The notes under the pieces were generated by a model, which was not told the DNA's origin, ran no database searches, and saw only the letters and a list, made by a program, of their open reading frames with translations. From Nocardiopsis sp. JB363 (GTDB taxonomy: Bacteria; Actinomycetota; Actinomycetes; Streptosporangiales; Streptosporangiaceae): a DNA stretch of 35,003 nucleotides. The stretch covers positions 1 to 35,003 of the forward strand of contig NZ_FRFF01000004.1 in assembly GCF_900143625.1 (NCBI RefSeq). The letters run 5' to 3'. The translations under genes and the position numbers were made by a program. This document shows, in pieces, positions 15,636-22,984 of the stretch. Positions within the stretch are counted from its first letter, which is position 1. Each line of letters begins with the position of its first letter.

Positions 15636-17426
15636 ATGCCGACTTCCGTTTCCATGCCCGCCCTGGGTGAGAGCGTCACCGAAGGGACCGTCACCCAGTG
15701 GTTGAAGAACGTGGGCGACACAGTAGAGGTGGACGAGCCGCTCCTTGAGGTCTCCACCGACAAGGTGGACACCGAGATCCCGTCCCCGGTCGCCGGGGTA
15801 CTCACCAAGATCCTCGTCGACGAGGACGACACCGTCGAGATCGGCGCGGAGATCGCGGTCATCGGTGGCGAGGGCGAGTCCGCGGACGCCCCGGCCGAGC
15901 CCGCCGCCGAGGCCGAACCCGAACAGGCCGCCGAGCCGGAGCCGGAACCCGAGCCCGAGCCGGCCGCCGAGGAGCCCGCCGCCGAAGCGGAGCCCGAGCC
16001 CGCCCCCGCCCCCGCGTCCGCTTCCGGTGGCGACGAGGGCGCCGGCACCCCGGTGAACATGCCCGCCCTGGGCGAGAGCGTCACCGAGGGAACCGTCACC
16101 CAGTGGCTCAAGGCTGTCGGCGACACGGTGGATGTGGACGAGCGGCTCCTCGAAGTCTCCACCGACAAGGTGGACACCGAGATCCCGTCCCCGGTCGCCG
16201 GGGTACTCACCAAGATCCTCGTCGACGAGGACGACACCGTCGAGATCGGCGCCCAGATCGCCCTGATCGGTGGCTCCGACGCCGCTCCTTCCGAAGCGCC
16301 GTCCGCTCCCGCCGCCCCGGCCGAGCCCGAACAGGCCGCCGAGACCAAGCCCGAGCCTGAGCCCGCGAGCGCTCCCGCCCCGGCCGAGCCCGAGCCCTCC
16401 GCGCCTGCTCCTGCCGCACAGGAGCAGGAGTCGGCGGGTGGCCCGTCCGTGGACATCGAGACGCTCAGCGGTACCGGCCGCGCCTCCGGCACCGACGCCG
16501 TGACCGAGGCCTACGTGACGCCGCTGGTGCGCAAGCTCGCCTCCGAGCACCGTGTCGACCTGAGCCGGGTCTCCGGAACCGGTGTGGGCGGTCGCGTCCG
16601 TAAGCAGGACGTGCTCAAGGCCGCCGAGGAGCAGAAGGCCGCCGCGTCGGCGCCTGCCGCTTCGACCCCGGCCAAGAAGGTCTCCTCGGACACGTCGCTG
16701 CGCGGCCGTACCGAGAAGCTGAGCCGACTGCGCAAGTCGATCGCGGACCGCATGGTCGAGTCGCTGCGTATCTCCGCGACGACGACCCAGGTCATCGAGG
16801 TCGACGTCTCCAAGGTCGCACGGCTGAGCGAGCAGGTCGGTGAGGAGTTCGCCGAGCGCGAGGGCGTGGAGCTGAACTTCTTCCCGTTCTTCGCCGCCGC
16901 CACGGTCGAGGCCCTCAAGGCCCACCCGAAGGTCAACGCGGTGATCAACGCCGCCGACCAGACGGTGACCTACCACGACGTCGAGAACCTGGCCGTCTCG
17001 GTGGACACCGAGCGGGGCCTGCTCGCCCCGGTGGTCAAGAACGCCGGCAAGCTCGGCCTGGGTGACCTGGCCCGCAGCCTCACCGACCTCACCGAGCGCG
17101 CCCACACCGGCAAGCTCGGTCCGGACGAGTTGGCCGACGGCACGTTCTCGATCTCCGAGACCGGGCACACCGGTGCGCTGTTCGGCACGCCGATCATCAA
17201 CCAGCCGCAGGTCGCCATCCTGGAGACCGGCACCGTCGTCAAGCGTCCGGTCGTGGTCGATGACGAGGCCATGGGCGGCGAGGTCATCGCGGTCCGTTCG
17301 ATGGTCTACCTGTCGATGGCCCACGACCACCGTCTGATCGACAGTGCCGACGCCGGCCACTTCCTGCAGACGGTCAAGGAACGCCTGGAAGAGGGCGCCT
17401 TCGAAAGCGAACTGGGTCTGGCCTGA
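15636..17426 (+). CDS. sucB: Dihydrolipoamide acyltransferase E2 with two lipoyl domains (SucB/DlaT type)
   Basis: Core of a 2-oxoacid dehydrogenase complex; carries the acyl group on swinging lipoyl arms and transfers it to CoA. 596 aa. Two lipoyl domains (about 1-76 and 139-214) have modifiable Lys43 and Lys178, each within [12 protein letters not shown]. They are joined by Pro/Ala/Glu-rich linkers. The subunit-binding domain is at about 293-331 ([20 protein letters not shown]). The catalytic domain ends with [13 protein letters not shown], catalytic His565 and Asp569; Ser570 replaces the usual Gly. Overall layout and the C-terminus match M. tuberculosis DlaT, which serves pyruvate dehydrogenase and peroxynitrite reductase. 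SucB versus DlaT substrate cannot be fixed from sequence. The ATG start has GAGGA six bases upstream. Confidence 0.94.
   Translation: MPTSVSMPALGESVTEGTVTQWLKNVGDTVEVDEPLLEVSTDKVDTEIPSPVAGVLTKILVDEDDTVEIGAEIAVIGGEGESADAPAEPAAEAEPEQAAEPEPEPEPEPAAEEPAAEAEPEPAPAPASASGGDEGAGTPVNMPALGESVTEGTVTQWLKAVGDTVDVDERLLEVSTDKVDTEIPSPVAGVLTKILVDEDDTVEIGAQIALIGGSDAAPSEAPSAPAAPAEPEQAAETKPEPEPASAPAPAEPEPSAPAPAAQEQESAGGPSVDIETLSGTGRASGTDAVTEAYVTPLVRKLASEHRVDLSRVSGTGVGGRVRKQDVLKAAEEQKAAASAPAASTPAKKVSSDTSLRGRTEKLSRLRKSIADRMVESLRISATTTQVIEVDVSKVARLSEQVGEEFAEREGVELNFFPFFAAATVEALKAHPKVNAVINAADQTVTYHDVENLAVSVDTERGLLAPVVKNAGKLGLGDLARSLTDLTERAHTGKLGPDELADGTFSISETGHTGALFGTPIINQPQVAILETGTVVKRPVVVDDEAMGGEVIAVRSMVYLSMAHDHRLIDSADAGHFLQTVKERLEEGAFESELGLA
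15750..15847 (+). repeat. First copy of a 98-bp perfect direct repeat in E2
   Basis: Encodes the lipoyl-lysine hairpin and following strands of lipoyl domain 1. It is identical base for base to 16155-16252; the identity ends abruptly at both edges (GAG/GAA before, GGAG/CCAG after). Confidence 0.95.
16155..16252 (+). repeat. Second copy of the 98-bp perfect direct repeat in E2
   Basis: Lies in lipoyl domain 2, 405 bases downstream of the first copy and in the same phase. The surrounding parts of the two domains differ at many third codon positions. Confidence 0.95.
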
Positions 17427-17450
17427 CCCTCTCTCGCAGCGCCTGGGCTC

Positions 17451-17490
17451 GGCCCGGGCCGGGCACCGTACGCGGTGTCCGGCCCGGGCC
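17451..17490 (+). terminator. Terminator of the lpd-E2 unit
   Basis: 18-base arms GGCCCGGGCCGGGCACCG / CGGTGTCCGGCCCGGGCC with one G-T pair and the loop TACG, 24 bases after the E2 stop; GTTCCGGTTT follows. Confidence 0.75.
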
Positions 17491-17543
17491 GTTCCGGTTT
17501 CCGGGGTGTCCTCCCGGTGAGTACGGTCTCTCCCTCCGCGGTC

Positions 17544-17574
17544 TTGACCTCAAGCTAACTTGAGATCGTACGGT
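17544..17574 (+). promoter_or_regulatory. SoxR-type promoter with soxbox
   Basis: -35 TTGACC (17544-17549) and -10 TACGGT (17569-17574) are separated by 19 bases, the long spacer typical of MerR/SoxR-controlled promoters. The palindrome CCTCAAGCTAACTTGAGA (17548-17565) fills the spacer. It differs from the E. coli soxS operator CCTCAAGTTAACTTGAGG at only two of 18 positions. It lies 40 bases before the FMN reductase start. Confidence 0.85.
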
Positions 17575-17613
17575 AGGGGGCGAACGTCTCACCGGCCCAG
17601 GAAAAGGACCCGC

Positions 17614-18171
17614 ATGCACCACGAGAACCTTCGAGTGGCCGTCCTCCTCGGGGGAGGTCGCAGGGGACGCACGGGCCCGGTCGTCGCGGCCTGGTTCCTC
17701 GACCTCGTCGCGGCGCGTCCGGGCGTGATCGTCGACGTGTTGGACGTGGGCGAACACTGGCCCGACGATCAGGGCGCGGAGGCCACCGAGTTCTCCCGAG
17801 CGGTCGACGCCGCCGACGCCTTCGTGGTGGTGACCCCCGAGTACAACCACGGCTACCCCGGGCCGCTCAAGAGCGCCATCGACTCGGCCCGCAAGGAGTG
17901 GTTCGCCAAGCCGGTCGCGTTCGTCTCCTACGGAGGGATGTCGGGTGGTCTGCGTGCGGTGGAACAGTTGCGCGGGGTCTTCAGCGAACTGCACATGACG
18001 TCGGTACGCACCTCGGTGAGCCTGCACAACGCCCAAGGGCTGTTCGTGGCCGGGACCGGGGGCGAGGAACTGCGCGGCGCCGAGGCCGCGGTGGCCGAGA
18101 TGCTGGACCAGCTGGCGTGGTGGGGAGAGTCCCTACGCGAAGCCAGACGCAACCACCCCTACCCCGGTTAG
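17614..18171 (+). CDS. NAD(P)H-dependent FMN reductase, probable SoxR regulon member
   Basis: 185-aa flavodoxin-like reductase. It has the Rossmann-type opening LRVAVLLGGGRRGRTG, the family motif TPEYNHGYPGPLKSAIDSARKEW and VAFVSYGGMSGGLRAVEQLR. These proteins reduce FMN or quinones and are used against redox-cycling compounds. The ATG at 17614 has AAGGA six bases upstream. The soxbox promoter directly upstream means transcription is very likely triggered by oxidised SoxR. In Streptomyces coelicolor a flavin reductase of this type is among the known SoxR targets. No soxR gene lies in the window. The gene splits the E2 and lipB parts of the lipoate block and ends at a strong terminator. Confidence 0.9.
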   Translation: MHHENLRVAVLLGGGRRGRTGPVVAAWFLDLVAARPGVIVDVLDVGEHWPDDQGAEATEFSRAVDAADAFVVVTPEYNHGYPGPLKSAIDSARKEWFAKPVAFVSYGGMSGGLRAVEQLRGVFSELHMTSVRTSVSLHNAQGLFVAGTGGEELRGAEAAVAEMLDQLAWWGESLREARRNHPYPG

Positions 18172-18213
18172 CCGTGTCCTTGCGCGCCAGCGGAGACCCC
18201 AGAGAACACAGAA

Positions 18214-18245
18214 GCGGGGCGGTGCCGTTTCCGGCACCGCCCCGC
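18214..18245. terminator. Intrinsic terminator of the FMN reductase gene, possibly bidirectional
   Basis: Perfect 14-base arms GCGGGGCGGTGCCG / CGGCACCGCCCCGC with the loop TTTC, followed on plus by CTTTCT. On the minus strand the same stem is followed by TTCTGTGTTCTCT, so it could also end a minus-strand RNA. Confidence 0.85.
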
Positions 18246-18272
18246 CTTTCTACCCCACCAATCACCATCCCC

Positions 18273-18395
18273 TGATGATCCCCATCATCAAAGGTCTGTG
18301 CGCGGGCTTGCGCCCGCCTGGACGATCCGAAGATCGCCCAGGGTATCTCCGCGCTGACGCGGAGTTCCCTGTCCCACGACTCAACCTAGAAGACC
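18273..18395 (-). ncRNA. Candidate structured RNA element, strand and class unknown
   Basis: Four hairpins follow one another: 18273-18290, 18302-18317, 18317-18342 and 18347-18364. Three of them are enclosed by a possible closing helix GGTCT (18293-18297) with AGACC (18391-18395). Read on the minus strand, the loops are UCAG, UUCG (closed C-G), GCAA (closed C-G) and GGGG; two of these are classic stable tetraloops, which is why I favour minus. A possible minus -10, TAGGTT, is at 18388-18383, without a good -35. The terminator at 18214-18245 would give a transcript of about 170 nt. Alternatively it is a plus-strand leader element of the TIGR01777 gene. It matches no tRNA, SRP RNA, RNase P or riboswitch that I know. 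Confidence 0.3.
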
Positions 18396-18476
18396 CCGGG
18401 CCGCCCCGCAGGGCTTTCGCCGAAAAAGATCGAGAAAACTTCGAGTGGTCTCCTACCAGCGGGTAAATCCCTGGGC

Positions 18477-19409
18477 ATGAGAGTGGCGATCACGGGTGCG
18501 ACCGGGATGGTCGGTCGCGCGCTGACCACCTCCCTACTGGCGGACGGGCACACGGTGGTGGCCCTGGTGCGGCGACCTCCGCGCAGAAGCGAGACACCCG
18601 GCCTGGAGGAGGCCGAGTGGCGCCCCGAACAGGGACGCGTGGACGCCGTGGCCCTGGACGGGACCGAGGCCGTCGTCCACCTGGCCGGCGCACCCTTCGG
18701 CCCCGGACTGTGGACCCGCCGTCGGCGCGCCCTCATCCGCCGCAGCCGGGTGAACGGCACCCGGGGGCTGTGCCGGGCCCTGGACTCGATGGATCGTCCG
18801 CCCACCCGTCTGTTGAGCGCCTCGGGGACCCACTTCTACGGGGAGACCGGCGACACCGTGGCCACCGAGGACAGTCCCCCCGGCAAGGGTTTCCTCGCCG
18901 GCGTGTGCCGGGACTGGGAGGAGGCCACGTTCCCGGCGGAGGAGGCCGGGATGTCGGTGGCGCACCTGCGTACCGGGATGGTCCTGGCCCGAGAGGGCGG
19001 CATGCTCCGGTCGCTGCTGCCGCTGTACCGCATGTACCTCGGCGGTCGGATGGGGTCGGGCAGCCAGTACCTGACGTGGATATCGCTGGTCGACCAGATC
19101 GGCGCCATCCGTTTCCTCCTGGAGCGGCCGGACATGACCGGCCCGGTGAACATGTGCGCGCCCGAGCCCATCAGCAACGCGGCCTTCACCCGGGCCCTCG
19201 CCAAGGCCTTGGGCCGCCCGGCCGTCCTGCCCTTCCCCTCGACCGCGATCCGTGTGGCCCTGGGCGACTTCACCGAGGAGAGCGCCTTCGTCGATCTGAG
19301 GGCCCGACCCGAACGCCTGGAAAGGGCCGGCTATTCCTTCGTCCTGCCCGACATCGACAGTGCGCTTTCCGACATCCTGCCCCGACCCTGTCCTTCCGTC
19401 GGGGCGTAA
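18477..19409 (+). CDS. TIGR01777 family NAD(P)-dependent epimerase/oxidoreductase (SDR39U1-like)
   Basis: 310-aa extended short-chain dehydrogenase-like protein of unknown substrate. The nucleotide-binding motif GATGMVGRAL is at the N-terminus. Family segments are VVHLAGAPFGPGLWTRRRRALIRRSRVNGTR, SASGTHFYGETGD, WEEATFPAEEAGM, LRTGMVLAREGGML and YLTWISLVDQIGAI. The C-terminal DUF1731-like part holds PVNMCAPEPISNAAFTRALAKALGRPAVLPFP. M. tuberculosis Rv2216 has the same place before lipB. The ATG at 18477 directly starts the fold (MRVAITGATG); I see no good ribosome site. Its stop codon TAA forms the first three bases of the -10 element for lipB. Confidence 0.9.
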   Translation: MRVAITGATGMVGRALTTSLLADGHTVVALVRRPPRRSETPGLEEAEWRPEQGRVDAVALDGTEAVVHLAGAPFGPGLWTRRRRALIRRSRVNGTRGLCRALDSMDRPPTRLLSASGTHFYGETGDTVATEDSPPGKGFLAGVCRDWEEATFPAEEAGMSVAHLRTGMVLAREGGMLRSLLPLYRMYLGGRMGSGSQYLTWISLVDQIGAIRFLLERPDMTGPVNMCAPEPISNAAFTRALAKALGRPAVLPFPSTAIRVALGDFTEESAFVDLRARPERLERAGYSFVLPDIDSALSDILPRPCPSVGA

Positions 19410-19412
19410 GGT
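19407..19412 (+). promoter_or_regulatory. -10 element TAAGGT of a probable leaderless promoter (lipB)
   Basis: TAAGGT starts with the stop codon of the preceding gene and ends six bases (GGGGGT) before GTG 19419. Confidence 0.55.
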
Positions 19413-19418
19413 GGGGGT

Positions 19419-20123
19419 GTGAGTGATCTCGTTTACGCATGGCTGGGCGACACTCCCGTCCCGTACCACCAGGGTTGGGATCTCCAGAAGCGGCTCCACC
19501 AGAGCCGCGTCGCCGACGAGCTGGCCGACACCGTCCTGTTCCTCGAACACGAACCCGTCTACACCGCGGGCAAACGCACCGGGAGGTGGGATCGTCCCAT
19601 CACCGACCCCGGCGCCCCCGTGGTGGACATCGATCGAGGCGGCAAGATCACCTGGCACGGCCCCGGACAGCTCACGGTGTACCCCATCGTCAAGCTGGAC
19701 CAACCCATCGACGTGATCGCCTACGTCCGCATGCTGGAGGAGTCCGTCATCCGCACCATCGCGGAGTACGACCTCACCGGCAGGCGCGTCGAGGGCCGCA
19801 GCGGGGTGTGGTTGGACGCCGATCCCGAGCGCGGCCTCATCGAACGCAAGGTCTCGGCGATCGGTTGCCGCATCGCTCGCGGGGTCGGTATGCACGGACT
19901 CGCCCTCAACTGCGACAATGACATGTCGTGGTTCGACCGGATCGTTCCGTGCGGGATCTCCGACGCGGGGGTCACCTCGCTCACCAACGAACTGGGGCGC
20001 GCCGTCACCGTCGCCGACGTGCGACCGCGCCTCGAACGGCATCTGGCCGACGTGCTCGGCGCGGCGGACTTCAGCCACACCGACGGCGCCGAGCTGCTCT
20101 CCGACGCCACCGCCCGAGCATGA
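19419..20123 (+). CDS. lipB: Lipoyl(octanoyl) transferase
   Basis: Moves octanoyl groups from octanoyl-ACP to lipoyl-domain lysines, making the substrate for LipA. 234 aa. Conserved motifs: [30 protein letters not shown], catalytic Lys144 in [20 protein letters not shown] and catalytic Cys178 in [13 protein letters not shown]. All active-site residues are present. It starts at GTG 19419. The recipient E2 gene lies 2 kb upstream and lipA follows, so carrier and modification enzymes are grouped. Confidence 0.96.
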   Translation: MSDLVYAWLGDTPVPYHQGWDLQKRLHQSRVADELADTVLFLEHEPVYTAGKRTGRWDRPITDPGAPVVDIDRGGKITWHGPGQLTVYPIVKLDQPIDVIAYVRMLEESVIRTIAEYDLTGRRVEGRSGVWLDADPERGLIERKVSAIGCRIARGVGMHGLALNCDNDMSWFDRIVPCGISDAGVTSLTNELGRAVTVADVRPRLERHLADVLGAADFSHTDGAELLSDATARA

Positions 20124-20220
20124 CAGACCACACCATGAGCCAGTCCCCATCGGGACGTGCCGCCCCCACAAGGGGCGCGAGGGTCCCCGTCACAGGGGTA
20201 CAGAAGGGAACGGGTTCGCG

Positions 20221-21174
20221 TTGACCATCGCTCCTGAGGGCCGCAAGCTGCTGCGCGTGGAGGCGCGCAACAGCGAGACCCCCATCGAGAGAAAGCCGCC
20301 GTGGATCAAGATCAAGGCGCACATGGGGCCCGAATACACCGAGCTCCAGTCCCTGGTCAAGGGCGAGGGCCTGCACACCGTCTGTCAGGAGGCGGGCTGC
20401 CCCAACATCTATGAGTGCTGGGAGGACCGGGAGGCCACGTTCCTCATCGGTGGCGACCAGTGCACCCGCCGTTGCGACTTCTGCCAGATCGCCACCGGCA
20501 AGCCCACCGCCCTGGACAAGATGGAGCCGACCAAGGTCGCCACCTCCGTCCAGAAGATGGAGCTGCGCTACGCCACCGTCACCGGTGTGGCCCGCGATGA
20601 CCTGGAGGACGGCGGAGCCTGGCTGTACGCCGAGACGGTCCGCAAGATCCACGAGCTCAACCCCGACACCGGTGTCGAGCTGCTCATCCCGGACTTCAAC
20701 GCCGACCCCGACCAGCTGGCCGAGGTGTTCGGTTCGCGGCCGGAGGTGCTGGCGCACAACGTGGAGACGGTACCGCGGATCTTCAAGCGCATCCGCCCGG
20801 GCTTCCGTTACCAGCGCTCCCTGGACGTCATCACCATGGCCCGCGAGGACGGCCTGGTCACCAAGTCGAACCTGATCCTGGGCATGGGCGAGACCCGTGA
20901 GGAGATCAGCGAGGCCATGCGCGACCTGCACGAGGCCGGCTGCGACCTGCTCACCATCACCCAGTACCTGCGTCCCTCCAAGCTGCACCACCCGATCGAC
21001 CGTTGGGTGAAGCCGCAGGAGTTCGTGGAGCTGGGCAAGGAGGCCGAGGAGCTCGGTTTCGCCGGGGTCATGTCCGGCCCGCTGGTGCGTTCGTCCTACC
21101 GCGCCGGCACCCTGTACAAGCAGGCTCGCGAGAAGCGGGACGCCCAGGCCGCGGCGGCCACGAACAACGCATAA
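20221..21174 (+). CDS. lipA: Lipoyl synthase (radical SAM)
   Basis: Inserts two sulfurs at C6 and C8 of the octanoyl group on lipoyl domains, using SAM radical chemistry and a sacrificial auxiliary [4Fe-4S] cluster. 317 aa. Auxiliary-cluster cysteines: Cys55-x4-Cys60-x5-Cys66 ([12 protein letters not shown]). Radical-SAM cysteines: CTRRCDFC (81, 85, 88). The C-terminal RSSY serine motif is in [11 protein letters not shown]. The only start that gives the family N-terminus ([16 protein letters not shown]) is TTG 20221; AAGGGA lies about 13 bases upstream, a poor site, so translation may be weak or coupled. It is 97 bases after lipB. Confidence 0.95.
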   Translation: MTIAPEGRKLLRVEARNSETPIERKPPWIKIKAHMGPEYTELQSLVKGEGLHTVCQEAGCPNIYECWEDREATFLIGGDQCTRRCDFCQIATGKPTALDKMEPTKVATSVQKMELRYATVTGVARDDLEDGGAWLYAETVRKIHELNPDTGVELLIPDFNADPDQLAEVFGSRPEVLAHNVETVPRIFKRIRPGFRYQRSLDVITMAREDGLVTKSNLILGMGETREEISEAMRDLHEAGCDLLTITQYLRPSKLHHPIDRWVKPQEFVELGKEAEELGFAGVMSGPLVRSSYRAGTLYKQAREKRDAQAAAATNNA

Positions 21175-21204
21175 CGAACGTTTCGTCACAGTCGTGACCA
21201 AGCT

Positions 21205-21232
21205 GGAACGGTGGCCCGCGGGCCACCGTTCC
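21205..21232 (+). terminator. Terminator of lipA
   Basis: Perfect 12-base arms GGAACGGTGGCC / GGCCACCGTTCC with the loop CGCG, 30 bases past the stop. No T-run follows. Confidence 0.65.
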
Positions 21233-21251
21233 GCATGTGGGCGCACGGACG

Positions 21252-21388
21252 CATATCCTGGTGGTTCCGAGGCGCCCGGATCGTGGCGCCGACAAGGCGC
21301 CGCATCGAAGGTCGACCGCGTAGAGGAGGCAAGGCAGCACAGGGACCCTTCCCCACCGAGCCGCTCGGTGTGCGCTGCCTGAAAGAAC
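21252..21388 (+). promoter_or_regulatory. Promoter and structured leader of the DUF4191 gene
   Basis: A possible -10, TATCCT, lies at about 21255. Near the end of the leader AGGCAGC (21332-21338) pairs with GCTGCCT (21374-21380), enclosing an inner hairpin ACCGAG-CCG-CTCGGT (21355-21369). The structure ends nine bases before the ATG at 21390, so it could affect ribosome access. Confidence 0.35.
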
Positions 21389-21389
21389 C

Positions 21390-22100
21390 ATGGCGAAGAA
21401 GTCCGACACCACGTCCGCCGGTAAGGGTGGCGAAAAGCAGCCGGGCCGGTTGAAGCAGATCGGCATGGTCGCCAAGGTCGTCCACCAGCAGAGTCCACGC
21501 ACGATCCCGCTCGCGATCGGCATCGCGCTCGTGATCTTCGCCGTCTTCGTCGGCATCGGCATCTGGACCGGTTCCTGGATCATCTGGCCGCTGACCGGTC
21601 TGCCGATCGCCTTCCTGGTCGGGTTCATCATGTTCACCAGGGCGGCCCAGAAGGTGCAGTACAAGATGCTCGAAGGCCGGCTGGGCGGCGGCATGGCGAT
21701 CTTGGAGAACATGCGCGGCAACTGGGTCGTCGATCCCGGTGTGGCCGCCAACAAGCAGATGGACGTCGTCCACCGCGTGGTGGGCCGTCCCGGCGTGATC
21801 CTGGTCGGTGAGGGCGACCCGGGTCGTCTGCGCGGCCTGATCGCCGGTGAGAAGAAGCGGGTGGCGCGCGTGGCCAACGACACGCCCATCTACGACTTCA
21901 AGGTCGGTAACGGCGAGGACCAGGTTCCCGTCTCCAAGCTTCAGCGGACCCTGGTGAAGCTGCCCCGCAACCTGGACAAGTCCGGCACCGCCGAGCTGAC
22001 CTACCGTCTCAAGGCACTCCCGGCCGCGATGCAGCTGCCCAAGGGCCCCATGCCCAAGGGCGCCAAGCTGCCGAAGGGCATGCGCGGCAAGGCGGGCTGA
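21390..22100 (+). CDS. DUF4191 family membrane protein
   Basis: 236 aa, function unknown. Basic N-terminus, then two membrane helices (about 38-58 TIPLAIGIALVIFAVFVGIGI; 66-85 WPLTGLPIAFLVGFIMF). A cytoplasmic domain follows with LGGGMAILENMRGNW, VVHRVVGRPGVILVGEG and RVANDTPIYDFKVG. The basic C-terminal tail has repeated LPKG/MPKG units. The family sits directly after lipA across actinobacteria (Rv2219 in M. tuberculosis). GAAAGAA is the only purine stretch near the ATG at 21390. A role tied to lipoate or glutamine metabolism is not shown by the sequence. Confidence 0.88.
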   Translation: MAKKSDTTSAGKGGEKQPGRLKQIGMVAKVVHQQSPRTIPLAIGIALVIFAVFVGIGIWTGSWIIWPLTGLPIAFLVGFIMFTRAAQKVQYKMLEGRLGGGMAILENMRGNWVVDPGVAANKQMDVVHRVVGRPGVILVGEGDPGRLRGLIAGEKKRVARVANDTPIYDFKVGNGEDQVPVSKLQRTLVKLPRNLDKSGTAELTYRLKALPAAMQLPKGPMPKGAKLPKGMRGKAG

Positions 22101-22135
22101 CCCGGGCCGCCTCCGCCCACGTCAACGGACCTTCC

Positions 22136-22172
22136 ACGGGGCCGTCGCACCTTCTCGGTGCGACGGCCCCGT
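22136..22172. terminator. Bidirectional terminator between DUF4191 and XRE genes
   Basis: Perfect 16-base arms ACGGGGCCGTCGCACC / GGTGCGACGGCCCCGT with a 5-base loop, between convergent genes. Confidence 0.75.
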
Positions 22173-22186
22173 TCGCGTGCGCGACC

Positions 22187-22414
22187 TCAGAGGTCGGGGT
22201 CGTGGCCGATGAGATCACCGGGCTGACAGTCCAGTTCCCGGCACAGGGCGGCCAGGGTGGAGAAGCGGATCGCCTTGGCCCGCCCGTTCTTGAGTACGGA
22301 CAGGTTGACCACGGTGACGCCGACCCGTGCGGACAGTTCGGTGAGGGTCATCCCGCGTGCGGCGAGGAGCTTGTCCAGGTGGATCCGGATGCCGGTGGCC
22401 TCTTCCGGAGGCAT
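22187..22414 (-). CDS. XRE/YozG-type helix-turn-helix regulator
   Basis: 75-aa single-domain DNA-binding protein. The HTH runs over MTLTELSARVGVTVVNLSVLKNGRAKAIRFSTLAALCRELDCQPGDLI, the form found next to DUF2975 membrane proteins. Its ATG overlaps the stop of the preceding gene by one base (TGATG), so the two are coupled. It probably autoregulates the pair; a perfect inverted repeat near the start of the first gene is the likely site. What the membrane partner senses is unknown. Confidence 0.88.
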   Translation of the reverse strand: MPPEEATGIRIHLDKLLAARGMTLTELSARVGVTVVNLSVLKNGRAKAIRFSTLAALCRELDCQPGDLIGHDPDL

Positions 22415-22881
22415 CAGACGAGACCGTCGACGTCGTCGCGCATACGCGCGCCCCGACGGAACACCTCGGCGAGCGCGGCCGGCATCAGACCGACCAGCAG
22501 TCCCGACAGCGGGGCCGATCCCAGGGTGATCTCGAAGGACGCGAGCACCATCCCCTCGGCGGGCAGCACCAGCATGAGGCGTTCCAGGGCGCTCGGGTCC
22601 TCGAAGACGAGCGTCATCGTGGACTCGGCGGCGATGGTGACGTCGTCGACCGACAGTTCGACGTCCGGGACCGTGCCCGGGGCGTCGATCGGCTGGTGCA
22701 CGGTGACCCGGTCGCTTTGGCCGTTACCGCCCACGGAGAGACCGGTGGTGATCCACAGCAGGGAGAGCGCCATGGTCGCGCCCACCAGGATCATGCCGAG
22801 GACCAGGACGAACCGCATGGCGACGGAGTCGGTACGACTCCACCGGAGGTGGGATCGGCGAGCCGGGGCTTCGGGGGACAT
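22414..22881 (-). CDS. DUF2975-like membrane protein, apparently shortened in the middle
   Basis: 155 aa. The N-terminal part has a helix (VLVLGMILVGATMALSLLWI), then an extracellular domain (VTVHQPIDAPGTVPDVELSVDDVTI). The C-terminal part has LSGLLVGLMPAALAEVFRRGARMRDDVDGLV, the recognised DUF2975 ending. Family members usually have four helices, with a GDPF...N...RLR loop in between. Here LERLMLVLP is followed almost at once by the last helix, so roughly 60 residues including the central loop and one helix seem absent, in frame. The ATG at 22881 has AAGGAGGGG close upstream. It is partnered by the XRE gene. The family call rests on the C-terminus and the gene pairing. Confidence 0.7.
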   Translation of the reverse strand: MSPEAPARRSHLRWSRTDSVAMRFVLVLGMILVGATMALSLLWITTGLSVGGNGQSDRVTVHQPIDAPGTVPDVELSVDDVTIAAESTMTLVFEDPSALERLMLVLPAEGMVLASFEITLGSAPLSGLLVGLMPAALAEVFRRGARMRDDVDGLV

Positions 22882-22890
22882 GCTCCCCTC

Positions 22891-22909
22891 CTTATCGTTT
22901 ATCGATAAG
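22891..22909. promoter_or_regulatory. Inverted repeat operator candidate before the DUF2975-like/XRE pair
   Basis: CTTATCGTTTATCGATAAG is a perfect 7-base inverted repeat with a 5-base spacer. It overlaps the 5' end of the ribosome site (AAGGAGGGG, 22893-22885) of the DUF2975-like gene. It is AT-rich compared with its surroundings. Confidence 0.55.
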
Positions 22910-22984
22910 TCGTGGAAACGAAAGCGGGCCCGCACCCGGCGAACCGGATACGGACCCCTCGTATGGAGAGAAGCCGATGCCGGG

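Noticed and set aside
15890..16440. Pro/Ala/Glu codon repeats in the E2 gene considered as a microsatellite or mobile repeat
   Set aside because: They encode the flexible linkers normal for E2 proteins and stay in frame; only the 98-bp perfect repeat needs another explanation.
14031..17360. Minus-strand open frame of over 1,100 codons opposite lpd and the E2 gene
   Set aside because: It is the complement of two clearly conserved genes. Its translation is low-complexity Gly/Leu/Arg/Asp with no domain, a usual artefact of high G+C.
18273..18395. Could this structured stretch be a tRNA?
   Set aside because: There is no GTTCGAATCC-like T-arm, no seven-base acceptor stem and no anticodon arm with standard spacing.
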